Source: Conus ventricosus (taxonomy: Eukaryota > Mollusca > Gastropoda > Neogastropoda > Conidae). From it: DNA of 12,500 nt. The notes below the pieces were generated by a model that searched no databases, was not told the DNA's origin, and saw nothing but the letters and a program-made list of their open reading frames with translations. The stretch lies in NCBI GenBank assembly GCA_018398815.1, contig JAFLJL010014186.1:137765-150264 (forward strand), written 5' to 3'. Positions 1 to 8,637 of this stretch are shown in pieces; position 1 is the first letter of the stretch; each line of letters begins with the position of its first letter. Both the position numbers and the translations under genes were made by a program.

Positions 1-397
1 ACAATATGCTACATCACCGTATGATAGACAGAACTTGATATGAGCAAGATACCCAACAATGAAATACAATTTATGATAAGTGATAGGTTATTTTTAGAAG
101 TTCTGATCATGGAAGTAAGATCAGAAACGATTACGTTTAGTATCAATAAGAAAAGAGAACAAATGAACGCCGAAAACTGCTTAGAAAAGGAAATACAAGA
201 TCTGGAAAGAGAAAAACCCACGCAGATTAATGCTATTAATTTACAAAGAAAGAAAGATGAGCTTGCTCAGTTACGTAAAACAAAAGTAGATGGGATCATT
301 CTTAGATCCAGAGCAAGATGGGCTTCACAGGGGAAAAGTAACTAAGTATTTTTGTAACTTGGAAAAAAGACACTTTGTTAGCTGTTATAGGGTGCAT
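1..397 (+). pseudogene. LINE ORF2 fragment: linker between endonuclease and RT
   Basis: The longest open part is 40-345. It encodes a lysine- and glutamate-rich, probably helical stretch, then IILRSRARW at about 296-321, which in L1/Tx1-type LINEs sits just before the phrase TKYF and the RT domain. A one-base slip around 333-338 (GGGAAAAGT) moves the reading into another frame, where TKYFCNLEKRHF follows at about 340-378. Upstream of 40 the same frame has two stops, so the copy is also damaged at its visible left end. The text stops at the insertion boundary near 398-403 and resumes at 2164. The family is clear from motif order; no function is expected. Confidence 0.8.
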
Positions 398-403
398 AAC
401 AGA
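398..403. repeat. Left copy of putative 6-bp target-site duplication
   Basis: AACAGA occurs here and again at 2159-2164, at the two points where LINE coding text stops and resumes. A 5-6 bp duplication fits LTR integrases. The match continues for three more bases (TGT), so the exact boundary is uncertain by that amount. Confidence 0.5.
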
Positions 404-478
404 TGTAAAATTAACATCGTCCGTGCGTATAGCCACATACAGATGTAAAATTAACATCGTCCGTGTGTATAGCCACAA
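399..478. repeat. Two tandem copies of a 40-bp unit at the left LTR boundary
   Basis: Positions 399-438 and 439-478 are almost identical, differing at 426/466 (C versus T) and at the last base of each unit. Each copy starts ACAGATGTAAAATT, so the duplicated unit contains the end of the presumed target-site duplication as well as the first bases of the insertion. The duplication therefore most simply happened after integration. Confidence 0.9.
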
Positions 479-701
479 AACCGGAAGTCGTGGTCCGTGA
501 AAGAACAAAAAGGATTGACGAACGGAAACCGGGCAATTTGAAGCCTGGCGTAGACCCGACGACATCGAAGAGGCTGCACGCAGTGCCTTAAACGGTTAGT
601 AAGTTGTATGAAATTGTAGACTTTGAAAAGTTTCTTTGATCGATCTTCAAATATTTTACCCTGTATGTTTGTACAAGTTGCAGTTTTTGTGGGTGCGAAC
701 T

Positions 702-823
702 TTTCAAGCTTTTCAGTTTCGGAAATGGCCATGTGCTAGCCTTGCTACTCAAACTCCCTTTGTTTCAAGCCCTTCAGTTTTGAACTGCCACGTGCTAGCT
801 TTGCAACGCAAACTCTCTTTGCT
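702..823. repeat. Diverged 61-bp tandem duplication inside the insertion
   Basis: Two copies start at 702 and 763, both with TTTCAAGC, and share TTTCAGTT, TGCTAGC, CAAACTC and CTTTG blocks in the same order. They differ at roughly a fifth to a quarter of positions, so this duplication is much older than the 40-bp one. Its presence inside a presumed LTR suggests repeated regulatory modules, but that is inference. Confidence 0.75.
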
Positions 824-1725
824 TTCAGATCATTTACCATCTCTGTATTGGAAAGAAAATGTAAAATATATTAATGTTCAGAATTATCCAGCCATCTAAA
901 GGATTGTGTGGACTGCTGTACTTGCAGATTTATTGTTGAAAGACTTTATGAGTAACATTTGACAAAGTATTACTTTTGCCAACGGGCATGTCGGCAGATT
1001 TTGCAACATTGTTGTACATAGCTGACGTCAAAGTTTTTTTGGCCGAGAGAAATTTGTCTAAGGGCGGTTCTTAACTAAAGCCTTAATTAATTTTCTGTCT
1101 ATGTTCCACCTTGAACATTGAATTTCTTTTTTTTATCCTTTCATTCTTGTGTATTTTGTATGTTGGAATAATGATTAGGGTGACACTCCTGCATGATTAC
1201 TAAGTCACACTGTGGCTAGTTAAGCAAGAATTCTTATCCACAAGAACTTTTGAAGGTAGCTTTTGCCCTAGAATTAATATTCTAAATGGTTAGTCACAAA
1301 GGTATACAGCCTCAGATTTAACTGATACATGGCTCAGTATGGTAATAACTGTGGTAAATAATTAAATTTATTTTTTTGTTAGTAGTGTTAGTAATTTCTG
1401 CTTGGGAAATTGATCTAATCCTGGTTCAGAAGAGACCTAATTTTGTAAATTTCCTTTTGGGGAAATTTCGATTTGAGGTTTGTTGCAACTAATGTAAGGC
1501 ATTCCATGATTAAATGATCATGGAGAATCGAGCTAATTTTACCAACCACCACATTGAGGATCAGGTTGGAAAGTCATGGGGAAAAGGGGTCAGACCATTG
1601 AAATTGGCTTCAACTGTCTAGATAAAATGGTGGCTGAAGCCATGACATTGTGGCAAAGTTGAAATTTTATTGTATGTTTGTTTGGCCACTCACTGAGTGT
1701 TCTGGTCCAGACTTTTGGGAAAAAA

Positions 1726-1743
1726 TCTCTCTCTCTCTCTCTT
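1726..1743. repeat. Short (CT)n microsatellite
   Basis: About eight CT dinucleotides follow a run of A and end in TTTG. It is a simple repeat inside the insertion, with no other sign of function. Confidence 0.8.
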
Positions 1744-2058
1744 TGTGCTGATGTATAAGTTTAAAGTTTTGTGGTATGTGTGTTGAGTTGTGTACAGACA
1801 ACTACTGCCTATTTAGGTTTGATAACTCCATTTTGTTCGTTGTTTTATTTTTGCCCTTGGTATAATAAATGACTATGTAAATTATAAATCCATAAATAAA
1901 GAAAATGAATGGGGTAGGTGTACCCAAGCCTAGTATCCATTGTAAAGTGTAGATTTTGACAACTATTGTCTCCTACATTTACTGTTTTCTAAGAAGCTGT
2001 TTTCTTTGCATGTGTCTATACAGGCTTGCTCCCTGCTGTGTGTGTTGTAGTGAAGATG

Positions 2059-2064
2059 AATAAA
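2059..2064 (+). promoter_or_regulatory. AATAAA, candidate LTR poly(A) signal
   Basis: A canonical AATAAA lies about 95 bp before the right end of the insertion, where an LTR would carry its R-region polyadenylation signal. Other AATAAA words occur near 1864 and 1896 in AT-rich sequence, so a match alone is weak evidence. Confidence 0.35.
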
Positions 2065-2158
2065 CACCTATCACCTTCTAGTCGCTGAATTGTTCCATTG
2101 AGTGAATGAGCCACACGTTCCAACGAACCAACACCACTCGACCACTGACTACATAGCA

Positions 2159-2164
2159 AACAGA
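2159..2164. repeat. Right copy of putative 6-bp target-site duplication
   Basis: AACAGA matches 398-403 exactly. LINE coding text resumes directly after it, from the ATG at 2164. Confidence 0.5.
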
Positions 2165-4733
2165 TGTTGAAATTAATTATGGATCAAGGAAATGTTTTGT
2201 TAGAAACAGATGAAATGTTAGAAGAGACCAGATCATATTACGAGCATTTGTACAAGGAAAGAGAAGTAAAAGATATTGAAATTAGCAGGTATAATTTCAA
2301 ATCTGCCACAACTAAATGAAGACGAAGCAGAACATTTAAGAGGCATGATTACCATCCAAGAAGCAACAAAAGCCCTAACAAATATGCAGAATGATAAAAG
2401 TCCTGGTACAGATAGGATGACAGTTAATTTTTTTAAGTTCTTTTGGAAACAAATAGGAGAGTTTGTAATAAGATCATTAAATGAAGGCTTTATAAATAAA
2501 GAGATGTCGGTGTCTCAAAGAGAAGGATTAATAACGTGTCTACCAAAAGCCGATAAACCAAGAGAGTTTTAAAAATTGGAGACCAATTTCTCTGTTAAAT
2601 GTTTCGTATAAGATAGGTGCCACCTGTATAGCGAATAGATTAAGACTGTTTTAACATAAATTAGTTAATGAAGACCAGACAGTTTTTGTTCCGGACGATA
2701 CATTGGAGAAAATATAAGAACCTTGTATGACATAATGTTTTATCTGGAACAAAATTCTCTTCCTGGTTTACTGGTAATCAATTGACTATAAGAAGGCGTT
2801 TGATTCGATAAATTGGACATATATGAATAAGATACTTAAAGCTTTTGGGTTTGGGGAAGGTATATGCTGCTGGGTTTCGACATTTTAAAAAATATAAGAT
2901 CCTATGTAGTTGTGAATGGGAAAGTATCTAAGGTTTCGAAATAGAAAGAGGTGCCGTCAGGTGATCCCATTTCGCCATATCTATTTGTTTTGTGTGCAGA
3001 AACTTAAGCATGTAAAATCAGGGAAGACGAGAGAATAAAAGGCATTGAAATACACAATACGATGTTTAAAATAAGCCAATTTGCAGATGATACAGTGTTC
3101 CACATTAGAAGGGGATAGGGTTTCATATGAAAATCTGTTTAAAACTCTAATGATTTTGAAGAAAATTCAGGACTAAACTCAATTATGAAAAAACTGTAAA
3201 TGTATGGTTAGGAAAACTAAAACTCTCAAAATGTGAGTATCTTTCCGAAAGGAAAATGAAATGGAATCCACAAAATATAGGATACTAGGTATTTGGTTCA
3301 CAGGAGAGTTATCAAAAATGACAGAAATTAACACAGCAGATAAATTTATTGAAGTCAAACAATTGTTTAAAGTTTGGTCAAAACGCATATGTACACCACT
3401 AGGCAGGATTGCAGTACTAAAGTCCGAATCTTTTCAAAGCTCATATACCTATGGATTATGTTGCCTAATCCTCCAGAAGATGTAATAAATCAGCTTCAGA
3501 AAACATGTTTTGAATTTATATGGAATAAAAAACCTGACAAGATCAAAAGGAAATACGCAGTACAACCTGTTGAGAATGGAGTATAGGCGTTCCACATTTA
3601 AGTAAATACAATACAAGCTTTAAACTGACCTGGTTACAAAGAATATACACGACAAATTCAAAATGGAAAACAATATTAAGTGCTACGTTCCCAGAAATAG
3701 ATTCATTTGACGTCTACGGACCTAGAAAATTCCTCAGCAAAAAAAAAAATCAATAATTTTTGGAAAGACGTCTTCACTATCGTATTTGATTTTGCGGATC
3801 AGGTATCTTTAAGCAATTCAAATGAGGTGTTAGCAGAGCCTTTATTATGTAATGATAAGTTTAGAGTTTGTAATGACGTCATTAACTTTAAAAACTGGAT
3901 AGCTAAACAGATATTCCTAGTTAAGATGTTTGTAAATCAAGATGGAAGTTTTCTCGATTATAAAACTTTTTCTGAAAAATATGATATCACTGTAAATTAC
4001 CTCGACTTCATGGGCTGTATATCATCAATAAAAAGGTATTTAAGAAGTGCAAATATTAAAGTAAAGAACAATAAGTTGTAATCTAAGAACGAAAGCACTA
4101 CAAATAATATCAAGCGTTAAAAAAGGATCGAAACCCTTTTACAGCACTCTCATCGAAAAAATAACAATATTTGATATAAGCTCCTTTGTAAAATGGGAAG
4201 ATAAATTAAAAATTGTGGTAGACTGGGAAACAACAATGAAACAAGTGAAACAAATTAAAGAAATTAAATTAAAATGGTTCCAAATAAGAATTTGTCACAA
4301 TATTTTGGTTACAAATTGTATCTTAAAGAAGATGGGAATCCTTACCAACTGATCTGTGTACATTTTGTGAATCCGAAACCGATTCAGTTCAACACTACTT
4401 GTGGCAGTGCCAGTTTGCGAAACATTTCTGGGGGGAACTGGAAAAAACATTAAAAGAAACATGTGAACATTGCAGCAGAATAGAGTTTAATGTGGAGCTG
4501 GTTCTATTCGGAAATGATGAGCATACAAAAACTGATGAAGTTTTTGAACACATTATCCTATGGGCTAAACATTATATTTATAGATGCAGAATAAACAAAA
4601 TAAACCTACTGTCAGTCATTTTTTGAGAGAACTTAATAATATATATAGGGTTGAAAAATATATGCATTATTCAGAAATGAAATACATGGAATTTGATAGA
4701 AAATGGTACCCTTATGAAAAACTAAATTGTTAG
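2164..4733 (+). pseudogene. LINE ORF2 fragment: reverse transcriptase and zinc-knuckle C-terminus, multiply frameshifted
   Basis: RNA-directed DNA polymerase that would copy LINE RNA at the nicked target site in the nucleus. In order one sees the pre-RT phrase SYYEHLY (about 2250), KSPGTD (about 2397), NWRPISLLN (about 2575), motif A DYKKAFDS with the catalytic Asp at 2784-2786, GDPISPYLF (about 2960), the catalytic FADDT at 3080-3094, LGIWFTGE in the thumb (about 3285), FIWNKKPDK (about 3510), and a C-x2-C-x8-H-x4-C type knuckle from 4357 (LCTFC...HYLWQC), as in zf-RVT domains. The reading ends at TAG 4731-4733 after WYPYEKLNC. Frame changes occur near 2275, 2570, 2693, 2778, 2885, 2940, 2957 and further on, with an in-frame TAA near 2650. 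Both catalytic motifs survive, but no continuous protein can be made as the sequence stands. Confidence 0.9.
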
Positions 4734-5172
4734 GTCTACTGGAATGAGTTAGACGAGGAGGGAAAAAGAAAAAGAATGGGCAAAACGTAGTTGGGGGTGA
4801 TAAGTAGCTAAGTAGCTAATGACATTTATAAAAATAGTATATACATGAGAAAACATTCTGATTAACCACTTTACCCTATTTGGACAGGTATACTGACGCA
4901 TTCATTCCTCGGGTGCTTCATGAATGAGAAAGAGTTAAAGTTGTACGTTTGTGACCTTCTTCCTTTCCTTTATATTTTTGGTCGATTATTGAATGGACTA
5001 TTTGATTTTTTTCATGTGTTTATACTTTGTTTTTTTTTTCTCTCCCCTTTTTACCCCTATCTCCTCCTTTGATTTAGTGTACCCATTTGTATGTTGTATA
5101 TTGTGTGTTTATGTTGATTATTTCTTTTGTTATTAATGATGGAAAAATCATTAAAAAAAAAATAAAATAAAG
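4734..5172 (+). other. LINE 3' UTR and A-rich tail
   Basis: No coding potential. The sequence is T-rich (about 4960-5130, including a T run near 5030) and finishes with A-rich text at about 5153-5172. An 8-bp hairpin stem directly precedes the tail (separate entry). Position and composition fit the 3' end of the LINE whose ORF stops at 4733. Confidence 0.75.
5133..5154 (+). other. Hairpin immediately before the LINE A-rich tail
   Basis: Arms 5133-5140 (TTAATGAT) and 5147-5154 (ATCATTAA) pair perfectly around a GGAAAA loop. Several LINE families carry a 3' terminal hairpin that their RT recognises when priming. That role here is inferred from position only. Confidence 0.45.
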
Positions 5173-5791
5173 AAGTCCCCGAGGAAGGCCCAGAGCCGAA
5201 ACGTTGGAAAGGAAAAAAAGTTACCAAAAGAGCACCCCCTCCTCCTCCTCCCCGCCCTCTCCTTCCCCCCTGCCCTTCCTGTTCACTTCATCAGTGCGTG
5301 GTAAGAACTACATAACATGGGCATCCTCCACATACACCAACAGCCGGCACAAGACAACAGGAGGACTTGCAACATCTATAAGAAGCACAGTACGGAACAT
5401 CGATATTAAAAAGAAGAAAAAATCAGATGATAGAAAAGAACATTTAAAAGACGTACGTTGATTTCAAAAAATCCATACAATTTTTTTTCAAATGTTCTTT
5501 GCAGCTCTCTGTCTAAAACAAACAAACAAAACAGACAAAAACAGACGCTCCCCACACCTCTCTTCCTAGAAAGGGGAAAAACAAAACAAAAAACACAAAA
5601 CGCAGGGGCCAGTCATAACATTGTGAGAACGGCCACTTCACCCTGGACCTTCAAGATCGCCTCAAGCCTGTTGTGCTCCGCCGTTCACTGACCGACTGAC
5701 CACAAACAGTGTTTACTCTGGTCGTTCCCCCGAGCAAGGGCTGTAAGGCCCACTGAACCACGTACCATCATCATCAGGTCTGCACCTTGCA

Positions 5792-5872
5792 CCCCCCCCC
5801 CCCCCCCACCTTGCCAAGGAGAATGCGGCAACGGGATAGACGACCATTCTCTCCCCCCCCCCCCCACCCCCC
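5792..5872. repeat. Two long poly-C tracts
   Basis: C16 at 5792-5807 and C13 at 5853-5865, the second followed by A and C6. The opposite strand is poly-G. Such homopolymers are error-prone in sequencing, so their lengths should not be trusted. Confidence 0.85.
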
Positions 5873-5949
5873 TTCGCCTACCGCACACACTTCCCACCAT
5901 TCCGCCCCAAAACGGAACAGAACTCTTCAGTGATTTGTTCAACTGAACG

Positions 5950-5976
5950 TTTTTTTTTTTTTGTTAAAAAAAAAAA
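5950..5976. repeat. Poly-T / poly-A back-to-back tracts
   Basis: T13 at 5950-5962, then GTT, then A11 at 5966-5976. The arms are complementary and could fold into a hairpin. It could mark a junction between inserted sequences, but nothing else supports that. Confidence 0.7.
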
Positions 5977-6036
5977 TCAAAAATGGTTATTATGAGGATA
6001 GTAAGGTAAGGGGGAAGAAACGGGGTGAAGAGCACG

Positions 6037-6190
<154 letters not shown>

Positions 6191-6194
6191 ACTG

Positions 6195-6262
6195 ATTTTA
6201 GGGCAGTGACTCAATTTTCTAGATCTAAAACCAATGTACATTGAAAAGGTGTGACACGCCTA
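6195..6262 (-). repeat. Inverted copy (about 1.5 units) of the 44-bp repeat family
   Basis: Read on the minus strand this contains GCGTGTCAC, CAATGTACATTGG, TTTAGAT and GAGTCACTGCCCT in the same order as the plus-strand array around 7125-7195. It differs from the array by scattered substitutions. Confidence 0.65.
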
Positions 6263-6418
6263 TCTTGTTAAGTTTATGCGTGTTTGTGATCATCGGTGAT
6301 GATCTGAATGTACTAGATAAGTTTAGAACAACATCTGGATTAGAGTTACGTCAAGGGAGATAATACTAATTGATTATGCACCGGAAGATATTGTTTACGA
6401 ATGTTCGGTAATCATAAC
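6263..6418. other. Short interval with no recognised feature
   Basis: Nothing coding or repeated is visible. Its right end, ATCATAAC at 6411-6418, is the left flank of the inverted-repeat element. Confidence 0.5.
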
Positions 6419-6697
6419 GGGTACGTGCTACTTTGCCGCGTGCCAGATTGCCGACTTTTGAGCACTCTCTCAGCCCTTCGGGCTTAAATGTGTGAGCACG
6501 ACTTGGCCTAACGGCCTTCGTTCATTCGTCCTTCGTCCTCTCTCGGGCTTCGCCCTACTCTAATCTAAAGACCATCGATTCTGCTTTGGAGTAGACTGGG
6601 ACACTGGTTACGCCAGGGGGGAGCCTTGCAAAATGGACCTCCTCCGGCGGCGCGCGGGTGTTCGGCAATCTGGCACGCGGCAAACTGGCATGTCCCC
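6419..6697. mobile_element. MITE-like non-autonomous element with 36-bp terminal inverted repeats
   Basis: Arms 6419-6454 and 6662-6697 are inverted repeats. The inner 23 bp (6432-6454 against 6662-6684) are perfectly complementary and the outer 13 bp are imperfect. The flanks are ATCATAAC (6411-6418) and ATCATAGT (6698-6705), matching at 6 of 8 bases, which resembles an old 8-bp target duplication as made by hAT-type transposases. The 207-bp interior has no coding content but holds several small GC hairpins, including AGCCCTTCGGGCT near 6473, GGCCTAACGGCC near 6507 and GGGCTTCGCCC near 6544. It sits between two inverted 44-bp repeat blocks. The superfamily is a guess because the termini do not show a clear hAT CAG end. 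Confidence 0.55.
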
Positions 6698-6705
6698 ATC
6701 ATAGT

Positions 6706-6786
6706 ACCTCTAAGGGTAAACCCAAACCAACATACCTTTAAAGGGATAACACGCTTATCTGAATCCAAACCAATATACATTTTAGC
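6706..6786 (-). repeat. Two inverted copies of the 44-bp repeat family
   Basis: On the minus strand the core TGGTTTGGAT or its one-base variant appears at 6763-6772 and 6720-6729, a spacing of 43 bp. Between them are GATAAGCGTG and CCCTTTAAAGG, as in the forward array. Confidence 0.7.
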
Positions 6787-7009
6787 AATTAAGACAGCTA
6801 CTACTACCTTGCCGCTCTGCCTGGCCCTTATCCCTCGCCATCCCTCCCTGCCCGTTCCCCCGTCTACCCCTCCCTCCCTCCCCTTCACCACCGGCCCACA
6901 GTCCGTCTGCTCAGTCCCTTGCCAACCAACTTTTCCCGTCTTTTTCTCGAATTCCTCCGGTTTTTGTTTGTTTGTTTTTTGGGTTTTCTTCTTCAATTTC
7001 ATCTGCCCT
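6787..7009. other. Spacer between inverted and direct 44-bp repeat blocks
   Basis: Pyrimidine-rich sequence with CCCTCC-type runs (about 6830-6890) and T/G-rich sequence with TTTG repeats near 6962-6980. Open frames on both strands span it but cross the repeats and have biased composition. I see no gene. Confidence 0.5.
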
Positions 7010-7345
7010 GAAATGTATGTTGGTTTGGATTTAGATACGCGTATCTCTCCCTTTAAATGTATGTCGGTTTGGATTCGGAAAACTGAGCCACTCCCCTAAA
7101 ATATTGGTTTGGATTTAGACAAGCGTGTCACTCCCTTTCAACGTACACCATCTTGGATTTGGACAGTCGAGTCACCTCTCCTGAATATAGACTGGTTTGC
7201 ATTTAGACAAGAAAAACACTCTCTCTACCAATAAACGTTGGTTTGGATTCAGACACGCGTTTCAATCCCCTTAAAAGATGCAAATCTTTCTGGACCCAGA
7301 CTGGAGCGTTAACGTCATTCCCCCAGTAAAACTTCGGATTTAACA
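7010..7345 (+). repeat. Degenerate tandem array, about 44-bp unit, seven or more copies
   Basis: The core TGGTTTGGAT, or a close variant, starts at about 7021, 7065, 7105, 7149, 7193, 7239 and 7284, giving spacings of 44, 40, 44, 44, 46 and 45 bp, with a fainter copy near 7328. Each full unit reads roughly TGTATGTTGG, then TTTGGATTTAGA, then a palindrome around ACGCGT, then CTCCCTTTAA. Some units replace the palindrome with a GAGCCAC or GAGTCAC type segment. Copies get weaker towards the right. It is not a CRISPR: there are no constant repeats with unique spacers, and the context is eukaryotic. The family is not recognised. Confidence 0.85.
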
Positions 7346-8476
7346 TCGATTCTGAGCGAAGTGATGGGTTCGTGCAAGGTTCACATCCAGGTAATAACCG
7401 CCGCAAGCTGGTAACCAGACCAATGTTTTGAAAACGTCGGTGCTCGGTTGATGTAGGTTTGAGTTCATGTTGTCGCAAACATGGTTTGGGATAACACAGT
7501 CTCAGAGCCCAGTGAAAAGACGGCGTTGTTCATTAAAGTGTCGGCAACGACAGCCTTGTAACGATGGTCGGTTGTTTTTGAGAGCGTCGGGATTGACGTT
7601 TGTGGTGGTGGTTTGGGATGGTAGTGGGTAGTGTGGTGACAGGGATTGGCCGGTGGGTCTTCCATTGTAGTGGGGCAGTTAAGTAGTAAATATCAATGAA
7701 TCGTGCACTTCATAGTAGAAGCATGCCATTTGGTATGTGGGTACCTGGACCCTTTCTAAATGATATGAGAGAGGGAAACACAATGGGCGTGACCTCGTGG
7801 AGGGCGTGGCCATACATTTAATTAGGTCATGTGTGTCATGTTCTTTCTTTTTTTTCGTTTTTTTGCACAAAACAATGCATTTTTGCAACAAAAAACTGCT
7901 TTAGAATAACCCTGAGTATGTATTCGATGAGACATATGAAGACAAGCCTGTATTGAAGCTAACTTGTAAGACTGTAATAAAGTAGGTCATTAAAAGTAGG
8001 TCAAAGTCCTTAAAATCAATTGTTTTTTATTTTTTACTTTTTTTTGGGGCTCCAAGTAGTTATGCAAAGTTCATAACTAACAGTAATTACACTTAGAGCA
8101 GAAAAAATTATGTAAACTTATTTTTGAAAATGAAAACAAGCATTTTGTCACTTAAAAAACAAGTAGGTCAAGTATTTTTGACTACTTAATGGCTTATCTT
8201 TACATGTTTTGGTATCAGATTTAACCAATTCAGCTGCTTCTAGAAGGGAAAGATGGGGTTTCAAGTACTTGATTGTCTCTATACTTATTGCCTAAGTTGA
8301 CAGACTGTTGAGTTGCCTTTTTATATCGCAAGATTTGACCTATTTAGACTCATTTGCTATCAAAAATATACTTTGTGGTTTGTTAAATATGTCATATAAC
8401 CTAAAGCACCATATCTTCCGATGAACATTAAAGGGAAACAGTTTGTGAATTGTCAGTGCCAATCAAATGTCATAAA

Positions 8477-8477
<1 letters not shown>
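7346..8477. other. Gene-free interval
   Basis: No supported gene or RNA. From 7400 to 7680 the sequence is G/T-rich with a run of GTGGT-type words (about 7598-7640). From 7830 to 8470 it is AT-rich with T runs near 7850 and 8030. The word AAGTAGGTCA recurs near 7981, 7996 and 8161. Short frames here lack domains. Confidence 0.5.
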
Positions 8478-8553
<76 letters not shown>

Positions 8554-8581
8554 ACACACACACAACGCGCGCTGCGCGCGC
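8478..8581. repeat. (CA)n microsatellite with adjoining GC alternation
   Basis: A CA alternation runs from 8478 to about 8564, broken once by CC near 8552, and is followed directly by CGCGCGCTGCGCGCGC to about 8581. The whole is alternating purine-pyrimidine. It lies 57 bp beyond the stop of the minus-strand remnant. Confidence 0.97.
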
Positions 8582-8637
8582 ACCATTTTCTTCTGAAGAA
8601 AAAAGTTTGCTTTACCTCACGTCACATTCAAATCAGC

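Larger units (their letters stand above)
404..2158. mobile_element. Insertion inside the LINE, candidate solo LTR of about 1.75 kb
   Basis: This block interrupts the LINE ORF and has no coding match to it. Its ends read TGTAAAAT on the left and CATAGCA on the right, the TG...CA ends of retroviral-type LTRs. They are flanked by the same 6 bp, AACAGA, at 398-403 and 2159-2164. An AATAAA at 2059-2064, about 95 bp before the right end, suits an LTR poly(A) signal and suggests plus orientation. There is no gag, protease, RT or integrase, as expected of a solo LTR left by recombination. A length of 1.75 kb is long for an LTR. Alternatives are a non-autonomous DNA element or one with boundaries a few bases away, because the shared word extends to 9 bp (AACAGATGT). 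The LTR clade is not recognised. Confidence 0.5.
1..5172 (+). mobile_element. LINE (L1/Tx1-like non-LTR retrotransposon), 5'-incomplete, split by an insertion
   Basis: The whole interval reads as one LINE copy in plus orientation. It starts inside ORF2 at the window edge, continues through the RT, thumb and zinc-knuckle regions, and ends in a 3' UTR with a hairpin and an A-rich tail at about 5153-5172. Positions 404-2158 are foreign (see the LTR entry). Removing them brings the linker text ending near 397 next to the pre-RT text starting at 2164. L1/Tx1 affinity is inferred from the linker phrase IILRSRARW, the RT motif spacing and the C2HC knuckle near the C-terminus. An endonuclease domain would lie upstream, outside the window. 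The copy has many frameshifts and some stops and is not functional as read. A target-site duplication cannot be tested because the 5' end is missing. Confidence 0.85.

Noticed and set aside
302..732. Minus-strand open frames near the left LTR boundary
   Set aside because: They cross the LINE/LTR junction and the 40-bp duplication, so they cannot be an original gene.
636..899. Plus-strand 87-residue open frame within the insertion
   Set aside because: It covers the 61-bp duplication, has no domain and no gag-pol similarity.
5204..5691. Two overlapping plus-strand open frames (85 and 77 residues)
   Set aside because: Serine/proline- and lysine-rich translations of pyrimidine- and A-rich DNA, with no domain, no splice context and no homologue I recognise.
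6565..7099. Overlapping open frames on both strands (145 and 157 residues)
   Set aside because: They run through the right arm of the inverted-repeat element, the 44-bp repeats and a C-rich spacer. Mutual overlap on opposite strands and biased composition indicate chance frames.
7010..7345. CRISPR-like array
   Set aside because: The repeats are head-to-tail and diverged, with no constant repeat and no unique spacers, and the DNA is eukaryotic.
7826..8170. Repeated AGGTCA words (near 7826, 7984, 7999 and 8164) as nuclear-receptor sites
   Set aside because: Six-base words at irregular spacing in AT-rich DNA with no gene nearby; chance or a decayed small repeat is enough.
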